A stretch of 64,000 nucleotides of DNA from Hymenopellis radicata. Lineage: Eukaryota > Basidiomycota > Agaricomycetes > Agaricales > Physalacriaceae. The position numbers and the translations under genes were made by a program. The notes under the pieces are model-generated. The model made no database searches and was not told the DNA's origin. It was given only the letters and a program-made list of their open reading frames with translations. The DNA is taken from contig JADNRX010000001.1 of NCBI GenBank assembly GCA_015501595.1, forward strand, positions 434,001-498,000. The letters run 5' to 3'. Below, in pieces: positions 36,146 to 46,366 of this stretch. How positions within the stretch are numbered: position 1 is the stretch's first letter; each line of letters begins with the position of its first letter.

Positions 36146-39100
36146 ATGTCGGTCAAGCCCGAGCCCCAAGACGTCGCCATGCCAAGGCCCTTCGCGCCGT
36201 CCCTCAACGCCAACCCGTCTACCGAGTCCATTAAAGACAAGCCCTTTGTGAAGCCAGAACCAAGAGACACGGCCATCAACCCGGTGAGTACAATTTTACG
36301 CGTATTGGCCGAAATGAAGGCTTATATGCGCGCAGTTTACCTCGCGCGGCATCGACCTTCCCCAACCCGCCACCAACAATGCGCCCCGACGTGAGGCACC
36401 CGCGACACCCAAAGCCATTGGCCCACGCTACAAGGTCTACACGTCCCCAGACGACATTGTCTATTCGCCGGAGAACGCGTTGGGCGAAGGTCTAGGAATG
36501 GTTCAGACCCTCCAAGAAAGTATCAAGAACCTTCAACTAGGAAGCAAGATGCGTCAAGAGGTATGGGACCGCGAGATTGAAAGGTACGTGGCCTAGTTTT
36601 GTTCTGGCATTCGCTCGGTGTTCATTTTTTCTAGCTTGACAGGGCAGACGGCTCCGACAACCCTTATTGCTGTTTGCGGAGGTAGGTCCTACTTGTTCCC
36701 ACGCTTATATCTCACCAACGCAACCAACAGCTACTGGAGCTGGTAAAAGCTCAATTCTCAATGCCGTTCTCAAGGGTTAGTATTGTCTACTTCAATTACG
36801 CGGTCCACATTCTTAACGCGTTTCATAGACAACATCGTGCCAACCAGTGGCATGCGCGGTGTGTACTTTCGACGACTTGCCGCGATCATTCACTCACGTT
36901 CTATTCTAGCATGTACCGCCACAGTCACAGAAATTTCCTACCATAATAAGCCTACAATCGACGCAGACGTCTCCTTCTTAACCCAAGCAGAGTGGAGCGA
37001 AGAACTCAAAGTCCTCCTCCAAGATCTCGTCGATGAGGATGGAAATGTCAAACGTAGCACCGATCTCAAGAGCGATGCAGGAGTTGCTTGGCAAAAGGTA
37101 AGTTGTGGAAAACAGCAATCCTGCTTGGTTTGTTGATTGTTCTCCAGGTCCACGCCGTATACCCGACAATCTCGCAAGACCTTCTCGTCACACTGACCCC
37201 AGAGCAAATAATCGCGCGCGATCCCAGTAAGCACCCCAGTTATTCGTATTTAGGAGTACCTCTCAATTTCATTCCTAGAAATTGCTGCCATTCTGGGTGC
37301 GACAAAGAAGATCGTAGCAAAGAATTCCAAAGACTTCGCGATGGAGATCGCCAAGTACATCGACTCGAAGGATCAGAGTCGAGGCAAGAAGAAAGATAAG
37401 AAGTCTAAGGGCGACAATTTCACCGAGGATGCCGTACCAGCACCGACATCCATGTTCGATAAGGTCAAGGCGGCCGCCATCAAAGAGAAGGACAAGAAGA
37501 AAGACAAAAAGGACAGAAAGGACAAGGAACATGATCCCAACGCGCCTGCGCTATGGCCCTTGATTCGTCAAGTGAACGTTCGTTGCAACGCCGACGCATT
37601 AAAGACAGGCTCCATCCTGGTCGACCTCCCCGGTGGGTATAACATGTGTTCGGGAAAATCAGTGCTCATAGCTGCTCTTAGGTGTCGCCGATGCTAACGC
37701 CGCTCGGAACAATATCGCCAAGGACTACATGAAAAAGTGTCAGTGCATCTGGATCCTTGCGCCGATTACAAGGGCAGTCGACGACAAGACCGCGAGAGGT
37801 TAGTGGTTTGTGATGCTACAATCTAACAAGCTCTGAACTGTCTTGCAGACCTTTTGGGCGACGCTTTTAGGATGCAGTTAATGAGTGAGTCGCCTTCCTA
37901 CATACTCATTGACTTGTGCTTACTGTTTTCGCAGTGGGTACGTTTACTCCGAGCATTTTTCGAAATTGACTAATAATGGCTGGTGCGCTCTGAAGATGGG
38001 AAGTAAGTCGATGTTCCAATTCAATCATAATCCCCTTTTCATGTCTATCTATCAGTTACGATGATCACTCTATCACCTTTATCGGTATGCCTGAACCATG
38101 ATTTAATTCATATTGTGACACTCATCGAGTCTCTAGCAAGTAAATGCGATGATATATCGTGTACGGAAGTGATTCGTGCCCTTCAACTTGACGAAGACGA
38201 GGACCTGGAAGCCATCGACGAACGAATTGACGAGAATGAGGACAAAGCGAAGGCCCTCAAGAAGGAGAAGACAACAGTAGAGCGCGCCCTCAAAGGTTTG
38301 TGCATGCCTTTGTTGTATCCCTCTAATTTGAACATATATTTTCCAGGTATCGACGAAGAAATCAAGGACGAGCGTGCCATCCAGAAGGAACTCGAAGCCC
38401 ATGTTAAGGCTCTCAAGAATGGCGACAAGTTTACACCCAAATTGACCGCCAAAAACAAGAAGGTTGCGGGTTCCAAAAGGAAGAACAGTCGCCGCGGCAA
38501 GGCGGGCAAGTCGAAGCGTCAACGGAGCATCGACGACGACGACGATTCGGAGGCTGAAGATTCCGATGGCGACCATTCCGACAGCGACGATGACAGCGAC
38601 GCAAAATCAGACGGCTCGAATTCTGATTCCGATTCCGATGCCTCAGACGATGAGCACTCCGACTCGAAGAGTGGCGCAAACTCGGGGGACGAGGAAATGG
38701 ACGATGAGGAAGAGCAGGAGACCCCCGAGAGCCTCAAGTCGAAAATCACGGAAAGCAAGACCAAGGTCAAGGAGTTTCGAGGACGTCAGTCTGAGGCCCG
38801 CAAGCAGAAGAAGACTCTCGGAGATCAACTTGCGACTCTCAACAAGCAGTTTACGGTCCTGCAAAAACAGAAGAATGCTTTTTGCTCACTCAAGCGTTCT
38901 GAGGTATGCTAGGCGTGTCTACCCAATGTTGAACTAACACATGATCAGTTCTCGCGGGACGTCCTCAAAGAGGACTTCCGCACCGGTCTCAAGGATCTCG
39001 ATGGTACATTGTGCTTTCGAAAATGAGCTCGATACCGATAACTGATCATTTTTATTTAGACGCTGCGGCCGAAGAGAACGATCCGGACAACTTTGACCCC

Positions 39101-40857
39101 GCCGTCAATCGCCGAGGTATGTAGTTTGCTACGTCAACACTTAGTTTTGATGTAACGACGGACTGCAGATTACGACCAAATCAACCTTCCCGTCTTTACA
39201 TGTTCTAGCCGCGATTATGTTCGCCTTACTGGTAAGACCGTTGTCATACACAATCATTTTCGAAATTCATGTCTGTGTTAGGCCAAGTCAGCGGTGACGG
39301 AGATCCGACCTGCTTCTCCAACGTTGAGGACACGGGTATCCCTGCGCTCCAGGAATGGTGCCACACGCTCACCCTCTCGGCTCGCGAGCGAAGCGTCAAG
39401 GCCTTTTTCAAACACTTGGAAACTTTCTCTGCGTCCGTGCAAGCCTACGTTGAGGGTATTCGTGGCGTTACGCCAGCTGATCGAGAGGCTCTTCGCGAGA
39501 AATGGGAGACTGCCGAAGACAATGTTTCTGAAGACGACGACGAAGACCCGTACGGCATGCAGCTGGACGATGATCCTTTCGCCGCCATTCTCGGGGGTAG
39601 ACAGTCTGGCCTTCTCTACACCATGAAGGAGAAGTCTCCCAAGGTCGACGCATCTGGACAGCCTGTTGGTATAACACCACGCCTCACAAAGGTTTGAATT
39701 CTGCCTTCTAATAGGCATCATTTATTCAATTAATTCATCGACAGGAGTTCTCCACCGTCATCGAGAAAAATGTTGAACAACTCAAGACAATCTTTCGTGA
39801 TGGATTGGAAGAAAAGTGTCAAGTTGGCGCTGCTAACGTCAGTTTCCTTCTTGCAATTGTGGGCATTGCTAAACATCGTACAGGCTGCTGCTTCTGCCGT
39901 TGCTACATCTGATGATGTTGCCGCATCTATGCATTGGCAAACGTACCGTGCCAGTAAGCATTCCCTTCTGTTGACAATGTCTTGCACGCTAACCTCAGCG
40001 ATAGCGCTTCGTCGTCATGGTTCTTGGCGTCGAGACCTCAATGTCGAACTTTTGACTCCCTTCACGAAGAACATCGCCAGTTCGTGGGGTAAATTGTTCG
40101 AAACAGATTTATTCAAGGCCTTCCGAGGAGCGACATTGGCTACTATCAAGGAACTCCTCTCTGACTTCGAGTCGTCAGCGGCGCTAGGTCTGAAGGATCG
40201 CACGAAGTCTCAAGCCGAGTTATGTCTGAAGGAAGCTGAGGTCGCCCTCCAGAAGACAATTGCTATTGTATCGGAGTCATTGTCCAGCGAGCAGAAGGAG
40301 ATCTCGCGCTGTCTCGCTCCTCACGTCCAAGAAGGGTTGGTCGAAGGCTATGATCAAGCCATGGAGGAGCGTGGCACAGGTAGCGTGAAAAGACAAAAGG
40401 TTTGTTTCACTTACCCTCTCTGAGTTTCTTGTTTGATTTTGACTGGCGCGTTAGGACTTCTTCCACAAATACATCGAGGACCACAAAGACAATATCTTCG
40501 AAAATGGCGCCGACGTCATTATGGAGCGGCTCAACACCGCTGCGGCTTCCGTTGGGAGTGGACTTGCCGAGTCTCTTGGGCAGCTTGCACAAAAGGTACA
40601 ACCTAGAGGTTCTACCTTTGCGTATACTTTGTCTGATCGATTTCAAGATTGAGGTCAACCTCGCCGTCCTTTGGGAGGGTGGCAATGACAACGTGGAGCA
40701 AGCCATGGCCCGAGATGCCATAGTCAAGGACATAGATTCAATCTCTCGACAGGTTGAACTGTGGCGTACGTCAGAGAGAACAAAGCGGGAGAATGAACAG
40801 CAGTATGATCGTCTTGTCAAAGACTATCTCGTGGAGGAGGATACAGAGATGGACTGA
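36146..40857 (+). CDS. Dynamin-type GTPase, nuclear SLIP-GC-like
   Basis: A large GTPase of roughly 1,000 aa. G1 is CGATGAGKSSILNAVLK (split by an intron after GGAG), G2 in the segment ACTATVTEISY, G3 ILVDLPG, G4 FIASKCDD. KDYMKKCQCIWILAPITRAV follows G3 as in SLIP-GC. A highly acidic, Lys-rich middle (GSKRKNSRRGKAGKSKRQRS, SEAEDSDGDHSDSDDDSD) supplies likely nuclear signals. The C-terminal half is helical: EWCHTLTLSARERSVKAFFK, NIASSWGKLFETDLFKAF, KYIEDHKDNIFENGADV. Animal SLIP-GC is a nuclear, replication-associated GTPase; the fungal role is unknown. The exons around G3-G4 include microexons of 3 nt (37935-37937) and 7 nt (37996-38002). The start MSVKPEPQDVAMPRP was chosen as first ATG in frame with the following exon. 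Confidence 0.85.
37935..37937 (+). other. 3-nt microexon (TGG) in the SLIP-GC-like gene
   Basis: Acceptor TTTCGCAG ends at 37934 and donor GTACGT starts at 37938. Joined between ATGA (to 37884) and ATGGGAA (from 37996) it produces Met-Met-Asp-Gly-Asn-Tyr. Skipping it keeps frame but gives Met-Asn-Gly. Confidence 0.6.
37996..38002 (+). other. 7-nt microexon in the SLIP-GC-like gene
   Basis: Between acceptor CTCTGAAG (ends 37995) and donor GTAAGT (starts 38003). It is needed to keep frame into TACGATGATCAC (YDDH) and the G4 block from 38056. Confidence 0.75.
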
Positions 40858-41144
40858 TGGGTCCTGGTTGAATGCGTTGTTTGCTTTCGTTCTTGATTTC
40901 GTTGCTCTGCTATCATTATTTCCATTTTGGAATATCATACTCAACCGACGTCTGTATAGTAGTATATGCTCTTTTCTAGTTCTTATAGCGTATGTAGGCG
41001 GATGCCTTTCTTGTTGTTTGTTTACCATATTTCACTTACTAGCTTACTATGTACTATGATTGTTGCTTGATCGCTGTTCTCAAGTAGCCTGCTTTGCAGG
41101 AACTACTTATGTTGGTCCTGTTTAGCTGTCGATGGAACTGGAAA
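40858..41144. other. AT-rich 3' flank between GTPase gene and hAT-like element
   Basis: No gene seen. TA-rich stretches fit the GTPase gene's 3' UTR and polyadenylation region. Confidence 0.4.
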
Positions 41145-41670
41145 TGGTGGCGTAGTGTTGCCGCAGTTCGGTTAGGTTCGGTCCGGTCGGGTTCTGCCGG
41201 TTTAGGTAAACCGCGGTTTCAAACCCCGTTCGAACCAGGTTTACTATGAAAATAACGGCTTCATGTCCATGGGGTCTCATAGTATTCACATTATTGATAC
41301 TTGCTAAATTACATATTTTGATGCTAATGTGGGCTGATTGAGAGCAGGAAAACACTTGGAAAACATAAGAATGAGCACAATGTGCAAGTTGATCCGGGGA
41401 GCTCGGCAAAGCCCGAAATTCCTGACCATGTGAAAACTGTTCATTCTGGGTGCTGTATGCCTGCAGACATTGAGATTTAGATGGGTGGAGGCACAAAAAG
41501 GACATTAATGGCTGGTAGAGTAGAGCTACCATCTCCTGATGACAAGTAGAAAATGTACCTCTAAACCCGGTTTGAACCCAGTTCTATCGGTCCGGTTCCG
41601 TTCGGTTATTTCCGGTTCGGCTTCGCGGTTCAACGGTTCCGCGCCGAACCGCGGCAACACTATGGTGGCG
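41145..41670. mobile_element. Non-autonomous hAT-like element (MITE) with 8-bp target duplication
   Basis: The element body is 41153-41662 (510 bp). It begins TAGTGTTGCCGCAGTTCGG and ends with the inverse complement of TAGTGTTGCCGCGGTTCGG, 18 of 19 bases matching. The flanks are identical 8-mers, TGGTGGCG, at 41145-41152 and 41663-41670. An 8-bp duplication with termini beginning TAG-G-TTG is diagnostic of the hAT superfamily. Both subterminal zones (41160-41240 and 41560-41655) are dense in GGTTCGG/GGTTCCG motifs in inverse orientation, as expected for transposase-binding sites. The middle holds no recognisable transposase; a 136-codon minus frame over it has no hAT domain. Confidence 0.85.
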
Positions 41671-42436
41671 GCTCAGTTTCCGGTTCCAAGAAAGGAAATG
41701 ACCGCCAGAGTGATCGATATGCCGTTTCTACACTTTACTCGCTGATTGTCAAGCTATACAGACAAATGGAGAGTACTGTGTGATTCTGATGAGCTGTCAT
41801 GAGTCGGGCGCTTATATTAGCGCTGCATCTGCCTCGTTTTCCTCCTGCTGCGTATCCTCTCCGAGGCCGATTGATCCTTTCGATCCGGGCGATCCATTCG
41901 AGCAAAAGGGTTGCTACAAAATTTGTGTAGCCGCCTCGTGTAGATCTCATTTAGGAAGGATGAACAACGCATGCCCTCGGAATATGACGCATGGCCGCAG
42001 TTCTGTCGATCTGCTTCAACGATCAGTTGTAGAGCACTTGGCAGTAAGCATGAAGAAGATGTTTTATTTCACGATTCTCTACATTCTCCAAACATTCTCT
42101 ATTCCCTCTACATTCTGCACTTCTTCGAGTGTCTACATTGTCCCAATAATGCTACCCGAACGTGAAAATGCTGGGACCCACACAGTACAAATCGAGCATT
42201 CCGTACTTTGTTTCCTCGCTCGCTGGGGATAACACGGCTTGGTTTACCCGTGAACTTCTAAGTTACGGGCTTTTGAACACTGCGATAGACTAATCGGAGC
42301 AACAATTGAACCTCCGCTGGCTATTCCCACCGTCATTTAACTGCCTATTAGAGCGGGTCGGATCGTCTTGATCCTGTCCCCACCCCCACCACCATCTTGG
42401 TCCACGATTAGCAGTAACCCCCAACCGAAAGATTGA
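41671..42436. other. Unassigned 766 bp downstream of the hAT-like element
   Basis: No gene recognised. A 150-codon plus frame at 41780 lacks family motifs and shows no plausible splicing partner. Confidence 0.4.
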
Positions 42437-43008
42437 ATGCCCCAGCCCCGCCAGTATCAAGTTGAGGACCTCAAGAACCTTGTCAGGACGGCCCAGGGGG
42501 CGCCACATGTCGTGGACAAACTCGATGTCCCAGTGAACGACTTTGGCGTCCCCTGCAACTTTGAGGATAGCCTGCTGTTGCGGCGCGAGGACCCACCTGC
42601 GCAACAGTACGCAGGAGCGTGCCGCGGGTTCACCGGTCTTTCTCATTGTCCCCGTCTTGTGCAGCGCCCTAATGTTTGCACAGACCCAACGTCGCTGGAG
42701 CTGCAGTGGTCGCGTCGCGCGGACATGTTGATGCCGACGGCCCAGGATTTCCAGGCCGTCAACGATCGGCTGGCTGCGCAAGCCGCCGATCGCGACGAGG
42801 AGGAGTTGGCTGCCGCGTGGGCACGGATGTCGCTGGAGCAGCAGCAGTATCCGAGCCAGCAGAGTACGATTCCTTATGCTTGGGTGTCCACCATTACTGA
42901 CTAGTTGCAGACTATGCACCGCCTGCTGCTGGGTACTACGCCAGCCAAAACTATGGGGGATCACGGAGTGTGTTTCCTTCTTACTTACAGCACGGAGCCA
43001 TTTACTGA
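42437..43008 (+). CDS. Uncharacterised small protein, two exons (tentative)
   Basis: Not recognised. MPQPRQYQVEDLKNLVRTAQ opens a hydrophilic product with PVNDFGVPCNFEDSLLLRRE, ADMLMPTAQDFQAVNDRLAA and EELAAAWARMSLEQQQYPSQ. An intron from the GTACGA donor near 42865 to the TTGCAG acceptor near 42910 joins it to NYAPPAAGYYASQNYGGSRS and a stop at 43006. A Gln/Tyr/Gly-rich tail of this kind is common in disordered fungal proteins. An overlapping 251-codon minus frame (42290-43045) is Arg/Trp-rich and looks like the shadow. The gene lies between a transposon and a pseudogene and may be lineage-specific or degraded. Confidence 0.4.
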
Positions 43009-43496
43009 TTTGTCGATAGATCCTGTCGCTTTCCCTCCGAGCCATTGGCCAACTCGTTCTTTCTAATGAGCTAACGACTGTATGTATCCCTTCATCCCCT
43101 CCTAGACGCTATACTGACTGTTCCCAAGACATGACCTCGATAAATATTCATATGCCTATCACCATCATTCCCCACCCACTTGCTACACTCCCATCCATTC
43201 AGCATTGCTCATCTTGAACTACATAAACAATAAATACTGCATTATCATTTGTCGAGAACCATCTGTTTAGCTATCTATTTACATACTGCGAATAAATACG
43301 CAGGCGTGTCCTCTGTGTACTTACCTAGTGTCGCACACCGCCACCACACCGCCACGTCTTCTAACTGCTCAAGGCGATGCAGGCTGCCGGAATGTTCTCT
43401 ATAAATCACGCGAGTAGGGGAAACACGACACGCGTTTCCTCACCATGGAACGAGTGTCGATTGACATGTTGCTTTAGATTTCGAGAGCAGATGTGA
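43009..43496. other. AT-rich intergenic stretch
   Basis: 488 bp with no coding signal that I can support. Confidence 0.4.
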
Positions 43497-44145
43497 ATAT
43501 CTCCATTACAGGCAACACGTAAAAATCAAATGTCCCACCCGACCTCGATCGATTCCAGTCTAAGTTCGCAGATTAGACAGTGGGATGGGGAACGGGAGAG
43601 GAAACTATGCAGAAATTTGCTGCAAGACATTCACGAATGGGGAAGAAAGCTAATTGAGACCGACCTGCAGGTTGAGGTACCTGTCTGTTATCCCCATCGA
43701 CCGGAATGGGATGAATAACGCGTCTCGAAAAAATTGCTCACGCTGCAAAAGGCGAGGTACTGGGTTCGTTGCGTTGGTTAGGTGGCGCACCGGTGGTCGC
43801 GCGTCGGATGATGGAAAGGTCCGCATCCTTGATCTTGATTCGAACGAGAATAACGTAGATCTCGCCGAGAATGACGTTCTTCAGATGATACATTGTAAGC
43901 AACTGCGCAGAGAGAGAAGGCGAAAGGAAATGTTGGATCCAAGCCTCGCTGCTGACCGTCGGCTTGATTTGAGCTTGATGGAGTTGTTGTTTTCGAGATG
44001 TGATACGATTGTCCCCACAAATCGCGGTATCCACCAGGCCCGGATGATTTAGCTGAACATAAGTCAGCTATTCGTGGAGCTAAATCTCCAGGAACGCGTA
44101 GTTCTTGACTTGCCTCTCGACATAAAGTCGCATGTCTGGGTCCGC
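43497..44145 (-). pseudogene. Decayed partial duplicate of VPS26
   Basis: The stretch aligns by eye with the 3' half of intact VPS26 and its 3' flank (about 44949-45860). Shared blocks include ATCTCCATTACAGGC at the 3' flank (43498 and 44950), a run at 43620-43690 matching the exon for RRYFKQQ, and 43770-43890, which still reads YHLKNVILGEIYVILVRIKI then [14 protein letters not shown] against [20 protein letters not shown] and [14 protein letters not shown]. About 190 bp coding for [20 protein letters not shown] through the YYLNL region is missing, other parts are shortened, and the frame is broken. Upstream exons 1-3 have no counterpart. RPS30 now lies between this fragment and the parent gene. 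Confidence 0.8.
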
Positions 44146-44327
44146 AGCCGAACACTTGAGGAGAGAGAAGATGCACCCGTAAACGGCACCCTTTCGCGTT
44201 AACAGGGTGCCAGAACGTCCCCGTAAGTTGCGCGCCAGTCTCAAGGCCGCGATAAAAGGTAGCCAGACATAGATCATATTGGAGGCATATTATACAGGCT
44301 GAGGGAAAGCATAACGTGGTCCGTCGT

Positions 44328-44690
44328 TTACTTTTCCGGATTCGGGTTCCTACAGAGAGGGCAGTCAATACAAGTATCATCATCCATGGTGCTTAACGAG
44401 AGAATGACTTACATCCGTCGTTTGCCTCCGGGTAGTGTCGTTACGTTCACGAAGCTACCAGGATTATCAGCATCGTTGTCGACATTGAGCAGAGCCAAGA
44501 ACGACTCACCGACGGTTATACAGGACTCTCTTCTTAGCCCGGCCCTTGGGAGTTTTCTTTTTCTCCTGCGCCTCAACTTTTGGTGTTTGCGACTTGACTT
44601 TTCCAGCGCGAGCGAGGGATCCGTGAACTAGACGATGGCGATGAGCACGCAGCGCAGGACGACGAGGGCGACGAGCGGACCTTTGCCCAT
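44328..44690 (-). CDS. RPS30: 40S ribosomal protein S30 (eS30)
   Basis: 63 aa from four exons, invisible as a single open frame. MGK is in the first exon, then [53 protein letters not shown] and NPNPEK, the canonical eS30 sequence. The stop at 44328 immediately follows NPNPEK. There is no ubiquitin-like (FUBI) domain in front, unlike the animal FAU precursor, as usual in fungi. The first intron uses the weak donor GTCCGC and acceptor GTCTAG; the others use GTGAGT and GTAAGT. It sits between VPS26 and the VPS26 pseudogene on the same strand. Confidence 0.93.
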
Positions 44691-45012
44691 GCCGTCTTCG
44701 AGTTGAGATGATGAGCAGGAATAAAGTTTCGGCCCGTGCGGAGTTGAACTCGAAGTACCACGTGACAAATATGTGGCGTAATTTGAGCCCTTCAAAAAAC
44801 TATTTCATCTGGAGTAGCATACTTCTGATTTCGTCGAAGGCTCTGGCATTATTCAGAATACGATCTTTCCCCACACGAGTGCGAGTGGAATACCGAATCG
44901 ACAGAGATAGTGGAACAACGCTAACGAAATCCTTAAGAGTGGATAGATCTCTCCATTACAGGCTGCATGTAAAAATACAATAAATAGGTACACTGTCCCA
45001 TCCATGACTCAA
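44691..45012. other. Intergenic, VPS26 3' end to RPS30 start
   Basis: 322 bp carrying the VPS26 3' UTR and the RPS30 promoter. Part of it (from about 44949) is the parental copy of the sequence duplicated at 43497. Nothing else recognised. Confidence 0.5.
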
Positions 45013-46250
45013 TCAATTCTAGTTGAAAAATCAGACATGATAACAGAGACAGGCGAGAGCAACTTACATCCGGTATCCTGAAAATAGTGATTTCCTACAA
45101 GACATCAGCGAATGGGCCATAAGCCAGATGATTAGCGAAACTAACCTGCTGCTTGAAGTACCGCCTGTTCTCCTCGTCGATGAGAACAAGGTTCAGGTAG
45201 TAACGCGTACTAAACTTTTTGTTCACGTCGCGGAAAGTGGGCGTCATTTCGAATCCGCCAAGGAAGAGGCGTATTGGGATGGTTTCACCTAACATGCGTT
45301 CATGAGCAGGGGATGAGCTAGCAAAGTAGACCAACCTCGAACGGGTGCGCCATCCATGATTTCGTATTTGGTGATGGTTTCACTCTCGTTGTACTGGTTA
45401 GGTGGCGCGCCGGTGGTCTCGCGTCGGATGATGGAAAGCTCCATATGCTTGATCTTGATTCGAACGAGGAGGAAGTAGATCTTTCCGACGATGACATCCT
45501 TTAAATGGTATCTGTGAAGGCGTTACGACGACTGCGCACGTAAGGAGGGGAGAGGAAATACTTGGACTTGTTGTATTCGAATTCGATGTGAAGACAGTCT
45601 TCGATGCCAACCTCCATCTTGATGGAATTGTTGCTGTCGGGCGGCATACGGTATGAGTGGACCCAGATATCGCGTTCCTTGTTCACATCGGCCATTCTAC
45701 GAGAAATGGAGACCCGAATAAAGTATCTGAACGCGCGTCAGCCATTGTGGAAAGTCTGTGCAAGGAGCGTACCGTAGCTTGACATTTATACCCTGATAGC
45801 TCTCAAACTGTTTCTCGACATTCTTAAAGTTGAAGTCGTATGTCTGCGCCTGTCGCATGTCGCCCGGCGCTGCCAGCTCCTGTGACAGCGAGAGGAACTC
45901 CTGATGGTGGCCGCGGTCATAGAATAGCTCTATGAACAGGATAAGGAGGGCGGATGAACAGACAGCTAGCGTTGCTAACCGATGCTGCCAATAAACTCGA
46001 CTTTTATGCCCTCATGAGTGAGTTTCTTGCCGTCGCGTACTCGGATAGCGACCTGAAGGGAATGAGATGGGACGGCAGACGGAATAAGTATAAGCATACG
46101 CACGGTGCCGCCAACAGAGTCGCCATCGTAATAAATGGGGCAGGAAACGACCTTGTCCTTCTCCCCTTTGACCTCGACTTGCTTCCTGGCCTCCTCATCA
46201 GAGAGCTTGATGTCAATATCTATGGGCGACGCGAAAAAGTATGCAGCCAT
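45013..46250 (-). CDS. VPS26: Retromer subunit Vps26
   Basis: Arrestin-fold subunit of the endosomal retromer (with Vps35 and Vps29) that recycles cargo to the Golgi. [140 protein letters not shown] and [20 protein letters not shown] match the family throughout. [20 protein letters not shown] and [14 protein letters not shown] end it once the last intron (GTAAGT..CTAG) is removed. About 300 aa, at the short end of fungal lengths. Its start is 116 bp from that of divergent GPN3. A decayed copy of its 3' half lies at 43497-44145. Confidence 0.95.
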
Positions 46251-46366
46251 GGCTGTCGGCGCCGATGTTGACTGCAGCGTGGCGAGATGGCGGTGCAAAA
46301 GCAAGCAGAGGCGTTCATGACCATTTCGGATTACTAAAAAAAAAATCTTTGCTCTGCACGGTCATC
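46251..46366. promoter_or_regulatory. Bidirectional promoter VPS26 / GPN3 with poly(dA) tract
   Basis: 116 bp between the start codons. A run of ten A residues at 46336-46345, just upstream of GPN3, is of the type that excludes nucleosomes in fungal promoters. No TATA box. Confidence 0.55.

Noticed and set aside
41122..41532. 136-codon minus frame inside the hAT-like element as a transposase
   Set aside because: It crosses the left inverted repeat and flank, and shows no RNase-H-like or hAT dimerisation motif.
42290..43045. 251-codon minus-strand open frame, rich in Arg, Trp and Gln
   Set aside because: Its composition is that of an antisense shadow, it shows no family motif, and the opposite strand has a better start, intron and tail.
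43778..44383. 201-codon minus frame over the RPS30 3' end and the VPS26 copy
   Set aside because: It mixes RPS30 intron/exon sequence with pseudogene sequence; the translated product matches neither VPS26 nor eS30 in frame over most of its length.
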